Of a stretch of DNA of 64,000 nt, positions 9,454-18,328 are shown piece by piece (within the stretch, counting starts at the first letter, position 1; each line of letters opens with the position of its first letter). The position numbers and the translations under genes are program-made. The notes below the pieces were generated by a model. That model made no database searches, was not told where the DNA came from, and saw only the letters and a program-made list of their open reading frames with translations. Origin of the DNA: Pedobacter riviphilus (GTDB lineage Bacteria > Bacteroidota > Bacteroidia > Sphingobacteriales > Sphingobacteriaceae); NCBI RefSeq assembly GCF_014692875.1, contig NZ_CP061171.1:4898001-4962000 (forward strand). Direction: 5' to 3'.

Positions 9454-9840
9454 ATGGTTACAGCTATTACAGACGGAGTTAAAGTTTCAGTAGAAACAGT
9501 ATACCAGCCAGAATATTCAAATCCGGCCAACGAGCATTATATGTTCGCTTATCGCGTGGAAATTTCTAATCTTTCTGATTATGCTGTGCAATTAATGCGC
9601 CGCCAATGGTTTATTTTCGATTCGAACAGTAGCCGAAGAGAGGTAGAAGGAGAGGGCGTTGTGGGTTTACAGCCAATTATTCGGCCTGGCGAAACACACG
9701 TATATGTTTCTGGATGTAACCTCAAAACCGATATGGGCAGTATGAAAGGTGCGTACTTAATGAAACGCGACATTGATGGATCAGAATTCGAGGTTGATAT
9801 TCCAGAATTTCAATTGATTGCTCCTTATAAATTAAATTAA
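9454..9840 (+). CDS. apaG: ApaG domain protein
   Basis: The 128-residue protein matches the single-domain ApaG fold: YRVEISNLSDYAVQLMRRQW, SSRREVEGEGVVG, QPIIRPGETHVYVSGC and MKGAYLM are all conserved. ApaG is an immunoglobulin-like beta-sandwich linked to Co/Mg homeostasis in enterobacteria, but its biochemical role is unclear. It sits 36 bases after dusB and is probably co-transcribed. Assignment is strong; function is inferred from the family only. Confidence 0.93.
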   Translation: MVTAITDGVKVSVETVYQPEYSNPANEHYMFAYRVEISNLSDYAVQLMRRQWFIFDSNSSRREVEGEGVVGLQPIIRPGETHVYVSGCNLKTDMGSMKGAYLMKRDIDGSEFEVDIPEFQLIAPYKLN

Positions 9841-10533
9841 TTCTTAATTCCATTTTGCCACAAATCGTCATTTCGTCCGTAGTGTTCCAAAGGAACTCCT
9901 TTGGAGGAGAAATCTATAAAGTTTAATTTGATCCAGAGCTCTCTCTCCCGAAAGTTCGGGATTGCACTCCAGTTGAGATGACAAGACCTTTTAGTATAGA
10001 TGAGGGGTAGAAAAGCAATTTCAGTGTTCCATTTTTAGGCTATTCCTGCTTTCCGCTATAGTCCCTCTTTTCAATCGGGAGCTGCCGCTGCAATCAGGTT
10101 TAGACCGCAGTTTTGCTGCAACTATTAAAGGTTTAACAGCATGATGCCTGCAATTTTTTGTGCACCCTGCAACCCTAAATAGTATTACTAACCTAGCCAC
10201 ATAAACCCGATCAAAGCGGGATGCCGATTTTTTCTATCGGCAGAAGCGGGAGCGGGACCGAAGCCTACCTAAGCACCACAAAACCTGCTTTCCAAATAGA
10301 TATTTTAAATATAGCCATCACCCTGAACCGAGCCTCAGCGAGCTCACCGAAGGTAATTTATTTCAGGGTCTATCTGATCGAACAGATGCTGACCACAAAG
10401 TAGCCATTAGACCTTTAAAACAATAAAAACTGCTAATAAAATAAATTCAGCATGACGATCGAGTTAAAATTAATAACCAAAAACGGCCAGGATTAACCCG
10501 GCCGCTCTGTGCTTTTCATAATTAGATATCTCC
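9841..10533. other. Gene-free region with degraded repeats
   Basis: No convincing gene in 693 bases. At 9866-9985 there is a degraded copy of a dispersed repeat that starts CGTCATTTCG and ends GAGATGACA. At 10040-10265 a patchwork of short GC-rich hairpins includes GCCGATTTTTTCTATCGGC (10222-10240). At 10319-10377 there is a partial copy of the composite palindromic repeat found at 22007 and 28951. Another arm fragment, TTCAGCATGACG, lies near 10446. The only open frame (10221-10403) lies within these repeats. Confidence 0.6.
10319..10377 (+). repeat. Partial copy of composite palindromic repeat
   Basis: Shares CGAGCTCACCGAAGGTAA and the following ATTTCAGGGTCTAT with the copies at 22007 and 28951, but lacks the left arm with GTAGCGCAGCGGAAAGCTAC. 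It looks like an internally deleted copy. Confidence 0.75.
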
Positions 10534-11229
10534 TTAATCTCTGCTTCTTCCAAAAAGCATCGATGCGTAATACAATAAATTGGCTAATGCACCAACAGCT
10601 GCTACTACATAAGTCATGGCTGCCCACCAAAGTGCATCTTTAGCCTGCGCATTTTCTTCTTGTGTTTGCATTACACCGTTATTATTTTTTAGCCAGGCCA
10701 ATGCACGGTTACTGGCATCAAATTCGACTGGTAGGGTAATGATACTGAATATGGTTACCAGTGCTAAACCTACTACACCAATCGCCAAAACAATTGGATT
10801 TCCGGTAAAGCCTATTAACAATACACCAATTAATAATACCCATTGTAAAAGATTAGATGATATACTTACTACCGGAACCATACTGCTTCTTAACTGAAGC
10901 CAGTTATAAGATTTTGCCTGTTGTACGGCATGTCCACATTCGTGCGCCGCTACAGCCGCGGCTGCTACGCTTCGGCTATAGTATACATCTGTACTTAAAT
11001 TAACGGTTTTATCTGATGGATTGTAATGATCTGTTAGTTGTCCTTCGGTACTCATCACCTTCACGTCGTATATCCCATTATCATGTAGCATTCTTTCTGC
11101 TACCTCTTTGCCCGATAAACCTGAGCTAAGTTGCATTTCAGCATACTTAGAAAACTTATTTCTAAATCGCCATTGTACAAACATGCTCAGCAATAGTACC
11201 GGGATGATTAATATTAAATAAACTCCCAT
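10534..11229 (-). CDS. Membrane zinc metallopeptidase (Zn_peptidase_2 / YugP type)
   Basis: An integral membrane protein with an N-terminal transmembrane segment, the zinc-binding motif HECGH (residues 96-100) directly followed by AVQQAKSYNW, then several hydrophobic helices. This matches the neutral zinc metallopeptidase family of B. subtilis YugP, whose physiological substrate is unknown. The frame is open up to a TTG at 11265, but the ATG at 11229 begins a normal membrane-insertion sequence (MGVYLILIIPVLLLS) and follows a purine-rich stretch, so I use it (231 residues). It is divergent from the FAD oxidoreductase. Confidence 0.88.
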   Translation of the reverse strand: MGVYLILIIPVLLLSMFVQWRFRNKFSKYAEMQLSSGLSGKEVAERMLHDNGIYDVKVMSTEGQLTDHYNPSDKTVNLSTDVYYSRSVAAAAVAAHECGHAVQQAKSYNWLQLRSSMVPVVSISSNLLQWVLLIGVLLIGFTGNPIVLAIGVVGLALVTIFSIITLPVEFDASNRALAWLKNNNGVMQTQEENAQAKDALWWAAMTYVVAAVGALANLLYYASMLFGRSRD

Positions 11230-11313
11230 TTTCTTTCTGTATGTTTTTCGTTTAACACATATCAAAAAGCGTTCCCATATTATTTGACTGTTAAAAAATG
11301 GTACATTTATACT

Positions 11314-12447
11314 ATGCCAACAGTATTTTCATATTGGGAGAAGGAGTCATTTTTTACTTACGATATCATTATTATCGGTAGTGGAATTGTGGGTTTAAAT
11401 GCTGCCATACAACTTAGAAAAACTGCTCCGGCTTTAAAAATTGCTATACTCGAAAGGGGCTTTTTACCAACAGGCGCCAGCACCAAAAATGCGGGTTTTG
11501 CATGCTTTGGTAGCATTTCTGAACTGATTGAGCAAGAAGCATGTACTGGTTTAGATGGCCTGGCACTCCTTATAGAAAAACGCTGGAAAGGCCTGCTTAA
11601 ACTGCGCAATTTATTAGGAGATAAAACCATTGATTACCAATGTTTAGGAGGGTACGAATTATTTAAAAATGATGACATTTTTCTGGCTGACAAATGTGTA
11701 TCCAAAATTGAACATTATAACCGTCTCATTAACGATATTATTGGAGCTAATGCTTTTGCCCATGCCAATAAGAAAATTGGTTCCTTTGGTTTTAAAGGTA
11801 TCATAACTTTAATCGAAAATAGGTACGAAGCACAGATTGATAGCGGTAAAATGATGTCTGCCTTAATTCAATATGCACAAAAACTCGGCGTTAGTATATT
11901 TAATAATTGTCTGGTAGATCAGATTCAGGAAAAAAACAAGGCTATACAGTTGGTAACCAAAAACGGAAACTTTTTCTGTAAACGGCTAATTGTAACTACC
12001 AATGCCTTTGTAAAAGATTTATTTCCCGATGTTGATGTTAATCCCGGCCGTGGCCAGGTTTTAATTACCAAACCCATTAAAGATTTAAAAATAGCAGGTA
12101 CCTTCCACTACGATAAAGGTTATTACTATTTTAGAAATATAAATAATAGAATTCTATTAGGTGGTGGCAGAAATATCAATTTTAAAGCGGAAGAAACCAC
12201 TGAATTTGGCCAAACAGAGGCCGTTCAGCTAGCATTAGAAGATTTATTAAAAAACGTCATCCTCCCTAAAGTCAATTATGAAATCGATTACCGCTGGAGT
12301 GGCATTATGGCTTTTGGAAAGATTCTGGAACCACTTATAGAAGAGATTAAACCCAATATATTTTGCGCTACAAGATGTAATGGTATGGGCATTGCCATTG
12401 GTGCGCAAACAGGAGAAGATGTGGCGAATCTGCTGCTGAAAAGCTAA
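11314..12447 (+). CDS. FAD-dependent oxidoreductase, DAO family
   Basis: N-terminal dinucleotide-binding motif IIIGSGIVGLNAA with a following ILERG acidic/basic turn; GASTKNAGFACFG near the flavin; and a C-terminal RCNGMGIAIGAQTGEDVA that closes the FAD site. These are features of the D-amino-acid-oxidase/glycine-oxidase-like family, which oxidises amines or amino acids. The exact substrate is not evident. The frame begins at a TTG (11284), but the ATG at 11314 gives a normal start shortly before the FAD motif (377 residues). A perfect short hairpin with a T-run overlaps the stop codon. Confidence 0.85.
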   Translation: MPTVFSYWEKESFFTYDIIIIGSGIVGLNAAIQLRKTAPALKIAILERGFLPTGASTKNAGFACFGSISELIEQEACTGLDGLALLIEKRWKGLLKLRNLLGDKTIDYQCLGGYELFKNDDIFLADKCVSKIEHYNRLINDIIGANAFAHANKKIGSFGFKGIITLIENRYEAQIDSGKMMSALIQYAQKLGVSIFNNCLVDQIQEKNKAIQLVTKNGNFFCKRLIVTTNAFVKDLFPDVDVNPGRGQVLITKPIKDLKIAGTFHYDKGYYYFRNINNRILLGGGRNINFKAEETTEFGQTEAVQLALEDLLKNVILPKVNYEIDYRWSGIMAFGKILEPLIEEIKPNIFCATRCNGMGIAIGAQTGEDVANLLLKS

Positions 12448-12457
12448 TAGCTTTTTT
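12439..12457 (+). terminator. Intrinsic terminator of the FAD oxidoreductase gene
   Basis: AAAAGCT, loop AAT, AGCTTTTTTT: a 7-bp stem overlapping the stop codon and running into a T-tract. Confidence 0.55.
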
Positions 12458-12673
12458 TACCACAAAGAAAACGGAGAAAAACCACAGTGCACGCTGAGTT
12501 CATTTTTCAATTTACTGTTATATTTCTGTTTTTAAAGACCCTTCATTGCATTTAGGATAACATTTTCTGATAAATTTAACTTCGCTGAGCACCTCCTGGT
12601 TCTTGGTTAGGTTGCGCTTTACTTAAAAAAAATGACAGCCATATCGATCATTCGCCAAAGGCTAATCACTTAT

Positions 12674-13513
12674 CTACTTAAACACAATGGTCTTATTTCC
12701 ACTCACAAAAACCCGGTCTTCAAAAATAAGCTCCAGAGCTTCTAAAAGCACTTTTTTCTCTATTTCTTTTCCTGCCCGAACCATTTCTTTTACCCCAAAA
12801 TTATGATCGATGTGGTTAGTATGTTGTGTAATGATCGGACCTTCATCCAAATTATCGGTAACAAAATGGGCAGTAGCTCCAATAATTTTCACGCCACGCT
12901 CAAAAGCTTGCCGGTAAGGATTGGCGCCAATAAAAGCAGGTAAAAAGGAATGGTGAATGTTGATGATTTTACCTGCATAATCTTTTACAAAATCAGCAGA
13001 GAGGATTCGCATAAATTTAGCCAGCACCAAATAATCTACCTCAAATCGATTAATAATAACTTTAACTTCAGCCTCAAATTCACTTTTATCCTTATTGGTA
13101 TGATCGACATAAAAATAAGGAATACCCAATTTTTCCGTAAAATCTCTCAGGCTTTCATAATTGCCTATCACACATTGTACGTTGGCCCCCAAAGTTTTGA
13201 ATTGGTTTTTAATCAGTATCTCCGCTAAACAATGATACTCCTTGGTTACCAAAACAGCAATCTGTTTTTCCTGTTGAGTAATTAAATTTACCTCAGCAGC
13301 ATTTGGCAGGTTTTCTAAGAGCTTTTCCTTTAATTTTTCTGCATCCCCCAGGTTTCCGGTACAGGCAATACGGGTAAAAAACGATTTATTGGCTTCGTCT
13401 ACAAACTCTCGCATGGCGATAATATTCAATTGGTGTGCAGCCAGCACGCGGGTAATATTTGTAACTAAACCAACTTGATCGGGGCAGGATATAAGGACTG
13501 TTAATGCGTTCAT
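12674..13513 (-). CDS. purU: Formyltetrahydrofolate deformylase PurU
   Basis: Hydrolyses 10-formyl-tetrahydrofolate to formate and tetrahydrofolate, balancing one-carbon pools and supplying formate for purine synthesis. The order is an N-terminal ACT domain (residues 4-80, starting TVLISCPDQVGLVTNITRVL), then a formyltransferase-like catalytic domain. The catalytic triad is visible as N185 and H187 in NIHHSFLP and D223 in NLDEGP. The length of 279 fits the family. A single gene, divergent from rmuC. Confidence 0.95.
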   Translation of the reverse strand: MNALTVLISCPDQVGLVTNITRVLAAHQLNIIAMREFVDEANKSFFTRIACTGNLGDAEKLKEKLLENLPNAAEVNLITQQEKQIAVLVTKEYHCLAEILIKNQFKTLGANVQCVIGNYESLRDFTEKLGIPYFYVDHTNKDKSEFEAEVKVIINRFEVDYLVLAKFMRILSADFVKDYAGKIINIHHSFLPAFIGANPYRQAFERGVKIIGATAHFVTDNLDEGPIITQHTNHIDHNFGVKEMVRAGKEIEKKVLLEALELIFEDRVFVSGNKTIVFK

Positions 13514-13631
13514 TTATAAAATACTAATGTCCAATTATAGAAATTTTTTTCCGTTATTTTCCGTTCACAATAACTAAAATTTTTTGGTATATCTATTTTA
13601 AATCTTCATTTTTACTAAAATTTTTATCATT

Positions 13632-15017
13632 ATGGAGATTGCGGGTATTGCTTTACTAATCGTTATTTTAATAGTTCTGGTTATTTTATTATTGAAAAAA
13701 CCACAAGCTGCTCTTTCTATTATCTCTGCAGAAGATTTCGAAAGAACAAAAAGTGAAAATGAATCGTTAAAAATCAGCTTGGCCAAGGCAGATGAACGTG
13801 TTTCTAATTTATCTGCCGAAAAAGAACACATTACTGCGTTACTTAAACAAGAACAGCAACGCCTGATTGATGAATTACAGGCTGAGCGCGACCGGCTGGC
13901 CGATGCCAACCGTGAACTGGAAAGTACCAGATCTTTTTACCTGTCCGAAAAAGAAAAACTTGCCGAACAGAGGCTAAGTTTTGAGCAGTCGCAAGAAAAA
14001 TTAAACAAAGATTTTGAATTAATTGCCAATAAAATACTAGATGAAAAATCGAGCAAATTTGTTGAGCAGAACCGGACCAACTTAGATATTATCTTAAATC
14101 CTTTGAAAGAAAATATTAAAGCTTTTGAAGACAAGGTAGAAAAGGTTTACAAAGCCGAATCGGATGAAAGAAATACGTTGAAAGGTGTAATTTCTTTATT
14201 AATGGATCAAAGCAAACAGATTCAGGAGGATGCCAATAATTTAACCAAAGCCTTAAAGGGCGATAGTAAAAAACAGGGTAACTGGGGAGAGGTAATTCTG
14301 GAAAAAGTTCTGGAACGTTCTGGTTTAGTACGCGATCAGGAATACCGCATTCAAGCCTCGCATATATCCGCCGAAGGCGGTCGCTACCAGCCCGATGTAG
14401 TGATTGACCTGCCAGACAACAAACATCTTGTGGTTGACGCTAAGGTATCATTGGTAGCTTATGAACGCTCGGTATCTGCAGAGACGGATGAAGAGCGTGA
14501 AGGCTACATAAAACAACATTTAGCCTCAATTAAGAATCATATCCAGGAATTATCTGCTAAAAACTACCAGGATTTATATAAAATCAATTCTCCCGACTTT
14601 GTATTGTTATTTGTACCGATCGAATCTTCTTTCAGTATTGCAGTGCAAAAAGATGCCGAACTATTCAATTTTGCCTGGGATAGAAGAGTAGTAATTGTGA
14701 GTCCGTCAACGTTATTAGCCACTTTACGCACTATTGCCAGCATGTGGAAACAGGAGCGCCAAAACCGGAATGTGATGGAAATTGCCCGTTTAAGTGGCAG
14801 TATGTATGATAAGTTTGTGGGTTTTATTTCAGACATGGAAAATATTGGCAAACATCTCAAAAACGGACAGGATGCCTACGATAAAGCCATTAACAAATTG
14901 TCGGTAGGTGCCGGCAATTTAACCAATACTTCAGAAAAGATTAAAAAATTAGGTGCGAAAACGACCAAACAGATAGATACAAAGTACTTGGATTTGAATG
15001 AAACGCAAGATTTATAG
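13632..15017 (+). CDS. rmuC: DNA recombination protein RmuC
   Basis: A 461-residue protein: an N-terminal transmembrane segment (residues 3-22), a long coiled coil (about 35-130), then the RmuC nuclease-like domain with QGNWGEVILEKVLERSGL, YQPDVVIDLPDNKHLVVDAK and VSLVAYERS. RmuC limits DNA inversions and is related to restriction-endonuclease folds; the D and DAK residues match that core. The C-terminal IKKLGAKTTKQI is typical. It stands alone, divergent from purU. Confidence 0.93.
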   Translation: MEIAGIALLIVILIVLVILLLKKPQAALSIISAEDFERTKSENESLKISLAKADERVSNLSAEKEHITALLKQEQQRLIDELQAERDRLADANRELESTRSFYLSEKEKLAEQRLSFEQSQEKLNKDFELIANKILDEKSSKFVEQNRTNLDIILNPLKENIKAFEDKVEKVYKAESDERNTLKGVISLLMDQSKQIQEDANNLTKALKGDSKKQGNWGEVILEKVLERSGLVRDQEYRIQASHISAEGGRYQPDVVIDLPDNKHLVVDAKVSLVAYERSVSAETDEEREGYIKQHLASIKNHIQELSAKNYQDLYKINSPDFVLLFVPIESSFSIAVQKDAELFNFAWDRRVVIVSPSTLLATLRTIASMWKQERQNRNVMEIARLSGSMYDKFVGFISDMENIGKHLKNGQDAYDKAINKLSVGAGNLTNTSEKIKKLGAKTTKQIDTKYLDLNETQDL

Positions 15018-15244
15018 GTATGTCAAAAAAAGAGGCGAAGCCTCCCGATTTTTAGAAAAATTAGCATTTAAAAAGTGCTTGCCAAAACCTGTAAAATTAG
15101 TAATTTTTTACGAGACGCTTTGAACGATTTTTTTTTAAATTTTCTATCTTTCAGTGAATACTTTAGTCTTTTTTGAATTTTAAAAATAGTCGTTACGAGA
15201 AAAATGTTTTGCTGACGATACCCATCTGCAACAGGTAGGCAATC
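15018..15244. other. AT-rich spacer downstream of rmuC
   Basis: Holds only a short hairpin (GAGGCGAAGCCTC, 15032-15044) just after rmuC, followed by GATTTTT, a possible weak terminator. Nothing else was recognised. Confidence 0.4.
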
Positions 15245-15484
15245 TTAATGCAAATCAAATAATTTCTCTTCATTAATGCTTTTATATCTCAAGATGATAT
15301 CCTTTTCGTCTTTAATCCAACATTCTAACGCTGGATTATTATTTACAATTGAATCAGAATAATTTATAGCTTCTTCATAATGATCAAAGTAGCTAAGAGT
15401 CTCACCAATTCCTAAGAACAATTCCAATTTTGTATTATATACATGCCCTGTATTTAACTCAGCTATTAGTACCTTATATGCCAT
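15245..15484 (-). CDS. Small hypothetical protein, TPR-like
   Basis: A 79-residue frame with no recognised family. The protein is acidic, and a helical stretch around ELFLGIGETLSYFDHYEEAI resembles a single TPR-like helix pair. It is more AT-rich than its neighbours and lacks partners. The start (MAYKVLIAELNTGHVYN) looks natural. It could be an accessory gene or a decayed remnant. Confidence 0.5.
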   Translation of the reverse strand: MAYKVLIAELNTGHVYNTKLELFLGIGETLSYFDHYEEAINYSDSIVNNNPALECWIKDEKDIILRYKSINEEKLFDLH

Positions 15485-15576
15485 ATTAAAAGCTTGTGAT
15501 TTGGTTAATCTATCTTTGATCTATGCTTACCAAAATAATATATAATTCCAAAACAGAGAACAAGTATACTTGTAAC

Positions 15577-15951
15577 TCATAAATAATAACCAGAAGAAAA
15601 TGATACTATTTTTCCGTTGGATCCACTTTCAGAAATCAATATTTCCTCCCAACTCGAAAAAGAAATGGCCAATAAACTGGAAATCAGAATAAACAATATG
15701 GATACCTTTTTATTTTTTGCAAATAAAAATAATGCTATGAAATAAAATGGGTTAGCTAGCCAAATTAAAAATTCTGCAGTACCACCACCAAATAATCCGA
15801 TTCCACCAATTAGCAAATAGATAAATGATTGATCAGATTCCAGACCTCTACCGCCATCAAAAACAAAGGCTGGTCTAATCAACGAAAAAATAAAAAGACC
15901 AACACTTAAATAAATTGCTGGTCTTTTCGAATCATAAGTGAATATTTTCAT
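15577..15951 (-). CDS. Hypothetical small membrane protein
   Basis: A 124-residue protein with about four hydrophobic segments (near residues 12-30, 42-60, 62-78 and 82-100), of unknown family. Its ATG (15951) directly abuts the thiL stop codon (15952-15954) with no gap, so it is probably translated by coupling from thiL. It is AT-rich like the neighbouring 79-residue frame. No catalytic motif is visible. Confidence 0.6.
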   Translation of the reverse strand: MKIFTYDSKRPAIYLSVGLFIFSLIRPAFVFDGGRGLESDQSFIYLLIGGIGLFGGGTAEFLIWLANPFYFIALFLFAKNKKVSILFILISSLLAISFSSWEEILISESGSNGKIVSFSSGYYL

Positions 15952-16992
15952 TTACTTATTAAAAGCGTTCCAGCCCTGAGCCTTCAGCTCGTGTACTTTT
16001 TCTGATTTAGAAACCATTTTACAACCAGAATTTTTATCGGTAACATGCCCAATCACGGTAATATCTACATCATGTTTCAGTTTTTTATAATCATCCTGGC
16101 TAATGGTAAATAATAACTCATAATCTTCACCACCGCTTAATGCACAAACTGTTGGATCTAAACCTAATTCACGGGCAGTTTCATAAGTCATTGGATCTAA
16201 AGGAATTTTCTCTTCATAAATGGTTATTCCTTTACCTGATTGTTCTGCCAAATGCAAAATTTCGGAAGCCAAACCATCCGAAACATCGATCATCGATGTT
16301 GGCTTAATATTCATTTCATCTAAAAGTGCAACAATATCCATCCTTGCTTCTGGTTTTAATTGTCTTTCGATGATATAATCTTTACCTTCTAAATCGGGTT
16401 GTATCTGTGGATTTTCCAGATAGATTAATTTCTCTCTTTCTAAAATTTGCAGGCCTAAATAAGCACCGCCCAAATCGCCAGAAACACATAATAAATCATG
16501 TTCTTGAGCACCATTTCTGTACACCACTTTATCTGCATCGGCATAACCAATACTGGTAATACTGATTACCAGGCCTTGCTTGCTTGATGAAGTATCTCCA
16601 CCAATTAAATCGATGTTATATTTGTTGCAAGCCAGCTCAATTCCTTTATAAATTTCTTCAACAGCCTCTAAGGGAAATTTGCTCGACAAACCCAATGAAA
16701 CTGTAATTTGACTTGCTTTTCCATTCATGGCATAAATATCACTCAAATTTACCTGAACAGCTTTGTAACCTAAATGCATTAAAGGCACATAAGCTAGGTC
16801 GAAATGGATTCCTTCCAACAATAAATCGGTCGAAATTAAGATCTGTTTTCCCTTAGCATCTAAAACAGCTGCATCATCACCAACACCTTTTACCGAATAA
16901 TCGTTTTTAATTTTAAAATTAGCTGTAAGGTGTTTAATCAACCCAAATTCGCCTAATTCATTAATATCTGTACGCTCTTTATTTTCAAACAT
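15952..16992 (-). CDS. thiL: Thiamine-monophosphate kinase ThiL
   Basis: Phosphorylates thiamine monophosphate to thiamine pyrophosphate, the last step of cofactor synthesis. It belongs to the PurM/SelD-like ATPase fold. GVGDDAAVLD near residue 40, ISTDLLLEGIHFDL, NLSDIYAMNGKA (Mg/ATP-binding aspartates), GGDTSSSKQGLVISITSIG, DVSDGLASEILHLAEQS and ALSGGEDYELLFTI are all conserved. The length of 346 is normal. A small membrane protein is coupled downstream. No TPP riboswitch is visible upstream; the 53-base leader instead holds a palindromic repeat (17011-17039). Confidence 0.95.
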   Translation of the reverse strand: MFENKERTDINELGEFGLIKHLTANFKIKNDYSVKGVGDDAAVLDAKGKQILISTDLLLEGIHFDLAYVPLMHLGYKAVQVNLSDIYAMNGKASQITVSLGLSSKFPLEAVEEIYKGIELACNKYNIDLIGGDTSSSKQGLVISITSIGYADADKVVYRNGAQEHDLLCVSGDLGGAYLGLQILEREKLIYLENPQIQPDLEGKDYIIERQLKPEARMDIVALLDEMNIKPTSMIDVSDGLASEILHLAEQSGKGITIYEEKIPLDPMTYETARELGLDPTVCALSGGEDYELLFTISQDDYKKLKHDVDITVIGHVTDKNSGCKMVSKSEKVHELKAQGWNAFNK

Positions 16993-17010
16993 AAATTATA
17001 TTACAATTAT

Positions 17011-17039
17011 CGTCATGCTGAAACAAGTTCAGGGTGACG
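17011..17039. repeat. Short palindromic repeat
   Basis: CGTCATGCTGAA, ACAAG, TTCAGGGTGACG. The outer arms CGTCA and TGACG are typical of this window's repeat family. It lies between thiL and the symporter gene. Confidence 0.7.
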
Positions 17040-17045
17040 GATTAT

Positions 17046-18275
17046 CTATTTAATATTCCCCATCCAATTTTTACCCTCCGTAAACCGGGCAATTAACATA
17101 GCCGCAACATTATCGCCAGTAGCATTTAACAAAGTAGCCATCGGATCAACCAGAGTTCCAATAATCATGGCTGGTGGTAGCGCTTCTGGTGGTAATTGAT
17201 AAGCCGAGATCATTAATAACTCACCAATATAACCTCCATTTGGTATTCCACCTTCCACAATACTTACTAAAACAGTAATACCCAGTGCCAAAATAATGGT
17301 ATCAACATGTACTAAATCTTTACCAAAAATGGCAAAAACAACAGCAATTTTAACAATGGAACTGATACTCGACCCATCCTTATGCAAGGTTGAACCTAAT
17401 GGAATCGTCACATTTGTGATGTAGGCTGGTACCCCCATTTTTGTAGTCCCTTCTAAATTCGCCGGAATAGTGGCAATACTGCTGCAGGTTCCGATTGAAG
17501 TTAAAGAAGGCACTATATTATTTTTCCAAAATACTTTTATGGCTTTAAATCCACCTGCTACAAAAGCATATAAGGTGAAAAAGACGATAAAATAAAATGC
17601 GCCTACACCGTAATACAAACCTAAAGCTTTGGCATAAGTTCCAAAAAGCTGTGGGCCAAAAACCCCTACCTGGTAAGCAAAATAAGCACCCAAACCAATC
17701 GGTCCTAATTTCATAATCAAAATGATGAGTTTTTTCATCACTTCATTACCCGAAACCAAAAAATTCTTAAAGCCATCGCCCTCTTTCCCGGAATATAACG
17801 TAGAAAAACCAACCAGTACTGAAAAAATAATCAATGCAAGCATGTTTTTCCTACTTCCGATCTCGAAAAATTCACCAACTGTTAAAAGTTGTGTCATTTG
17901 TTCACCAAACGACTGTATTTTCTCAGGTTCAGTTGGTAAAGGCGAATTTCCTAACTGTTGATGAATAGGAAATATCCATGTAGCAAGCAAGGTTAAAACT
18001 GCAGAAATAAGAATGGTAGAAAGAAATACCAAAACCATGATGGTTAACAATCTTCCTAATTTCTTGGTTCTATCGATATTTGCAATTGCTGAGGAAACCG
18101 CAAAAAATACCAATGGAATAACTGCGGTAAACAACAGGTTTAAAAATATATCTCCTAATGGTTTTATACTTTCAACGCTTTTCCCAAAAATTAAACCCAC
18201 AATACTTCCAACAGTTATACCTGCCAAAAGCCATAGTAAGCCCGAGTAATTTTTAAGAATGTTGCTTTTTTCCAT
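17046..18275 (-). CDS. Dicarboxylate/amino acid:cation symporter (DAACS/GltP family)
   Basis: A 409-residue membrane protein with the SLC1-like order. An N-terminal helix pair is followed by the TAVIPLVFFAVSSAIAN segment, and a serine/threonine-rich re-entrant loop lies in TSIGTCSSIATIPANLEG (HP1). PLGSTLHKDGSSISSIVKIA and DPMATLLNATGDNVAAMLIARF match TM7/HP2-TM8 of glutamate/aspartate/C4-dicarboxylate symporters, where the D and N residues bind substrate. It probably imports glutamate, aspartate or a dicarboxylate with Na+ or H+. thiL follows on the same strand, but a repeat separates them. Confidence 0.92.
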   Translation of the reverse strand: MEKSNILKNYSGLLWLLAGITVGSIVGLIFGKSVESIKPLGDIFLNLLFTAVIPLVFFAVSSAIANIDRTKKLGRLLTIMVLVFLSTILISAVLTLLATWIFPIHQQLGNSPLPTEPEKIQSFGEQMTQLLTVGEFFEIGSRKNMLALIIFSVLVGFSTLYSGKEGDGFKNFLVSGNEVMKKLIILIMKLGPIGLGAYFAYQVGVFGPQLFGTYAKALGLYYGVGAFYFIVFFTLYAFVAGGFKAIKVFWKNNIVPSLTSIGTCSSIATIPANLEGTTKMGVPAYITNVTIPLGSTLHKDGSSISSIVKIAVVFAIFGKDLVHVDTIILALGITVLVSIVEGGIPNGGYIGELLMISAYQLPPEALPPAMIIGTLVDPMATLLNATGDNVAAMLIARFTEGKNWMGNIK

Positions 18276-18287
18276 AAATATTTCAAT

Positions 18288-18320
18288 AAACCTTACAGGT
18301 TTCAGAAACCTGTAAGGTTT
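18288..18320. terminator. Perfect palindrome between nadA and symporter
   Basis: Arms AAACCTTACAGGTTT (18288-18302) and AAACCTGTAAGGTTT (18306-18320) with a 3-base loop, giving a 15-bp perfect stem. It lies upstream of the symporter ATG and just downstream of nadA, so it may end nadA transcription. A similar hairpin lies at 58397. Confidence 0.6.
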
Positions 18321-18328
18321 GTAAATTT

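Noticed and set aside
10221..10403. 60-residue open frame
   Set aside because: It lies in degraded repeats and hairpins and shows no protein family, signal peptide or ribosome-binding site.
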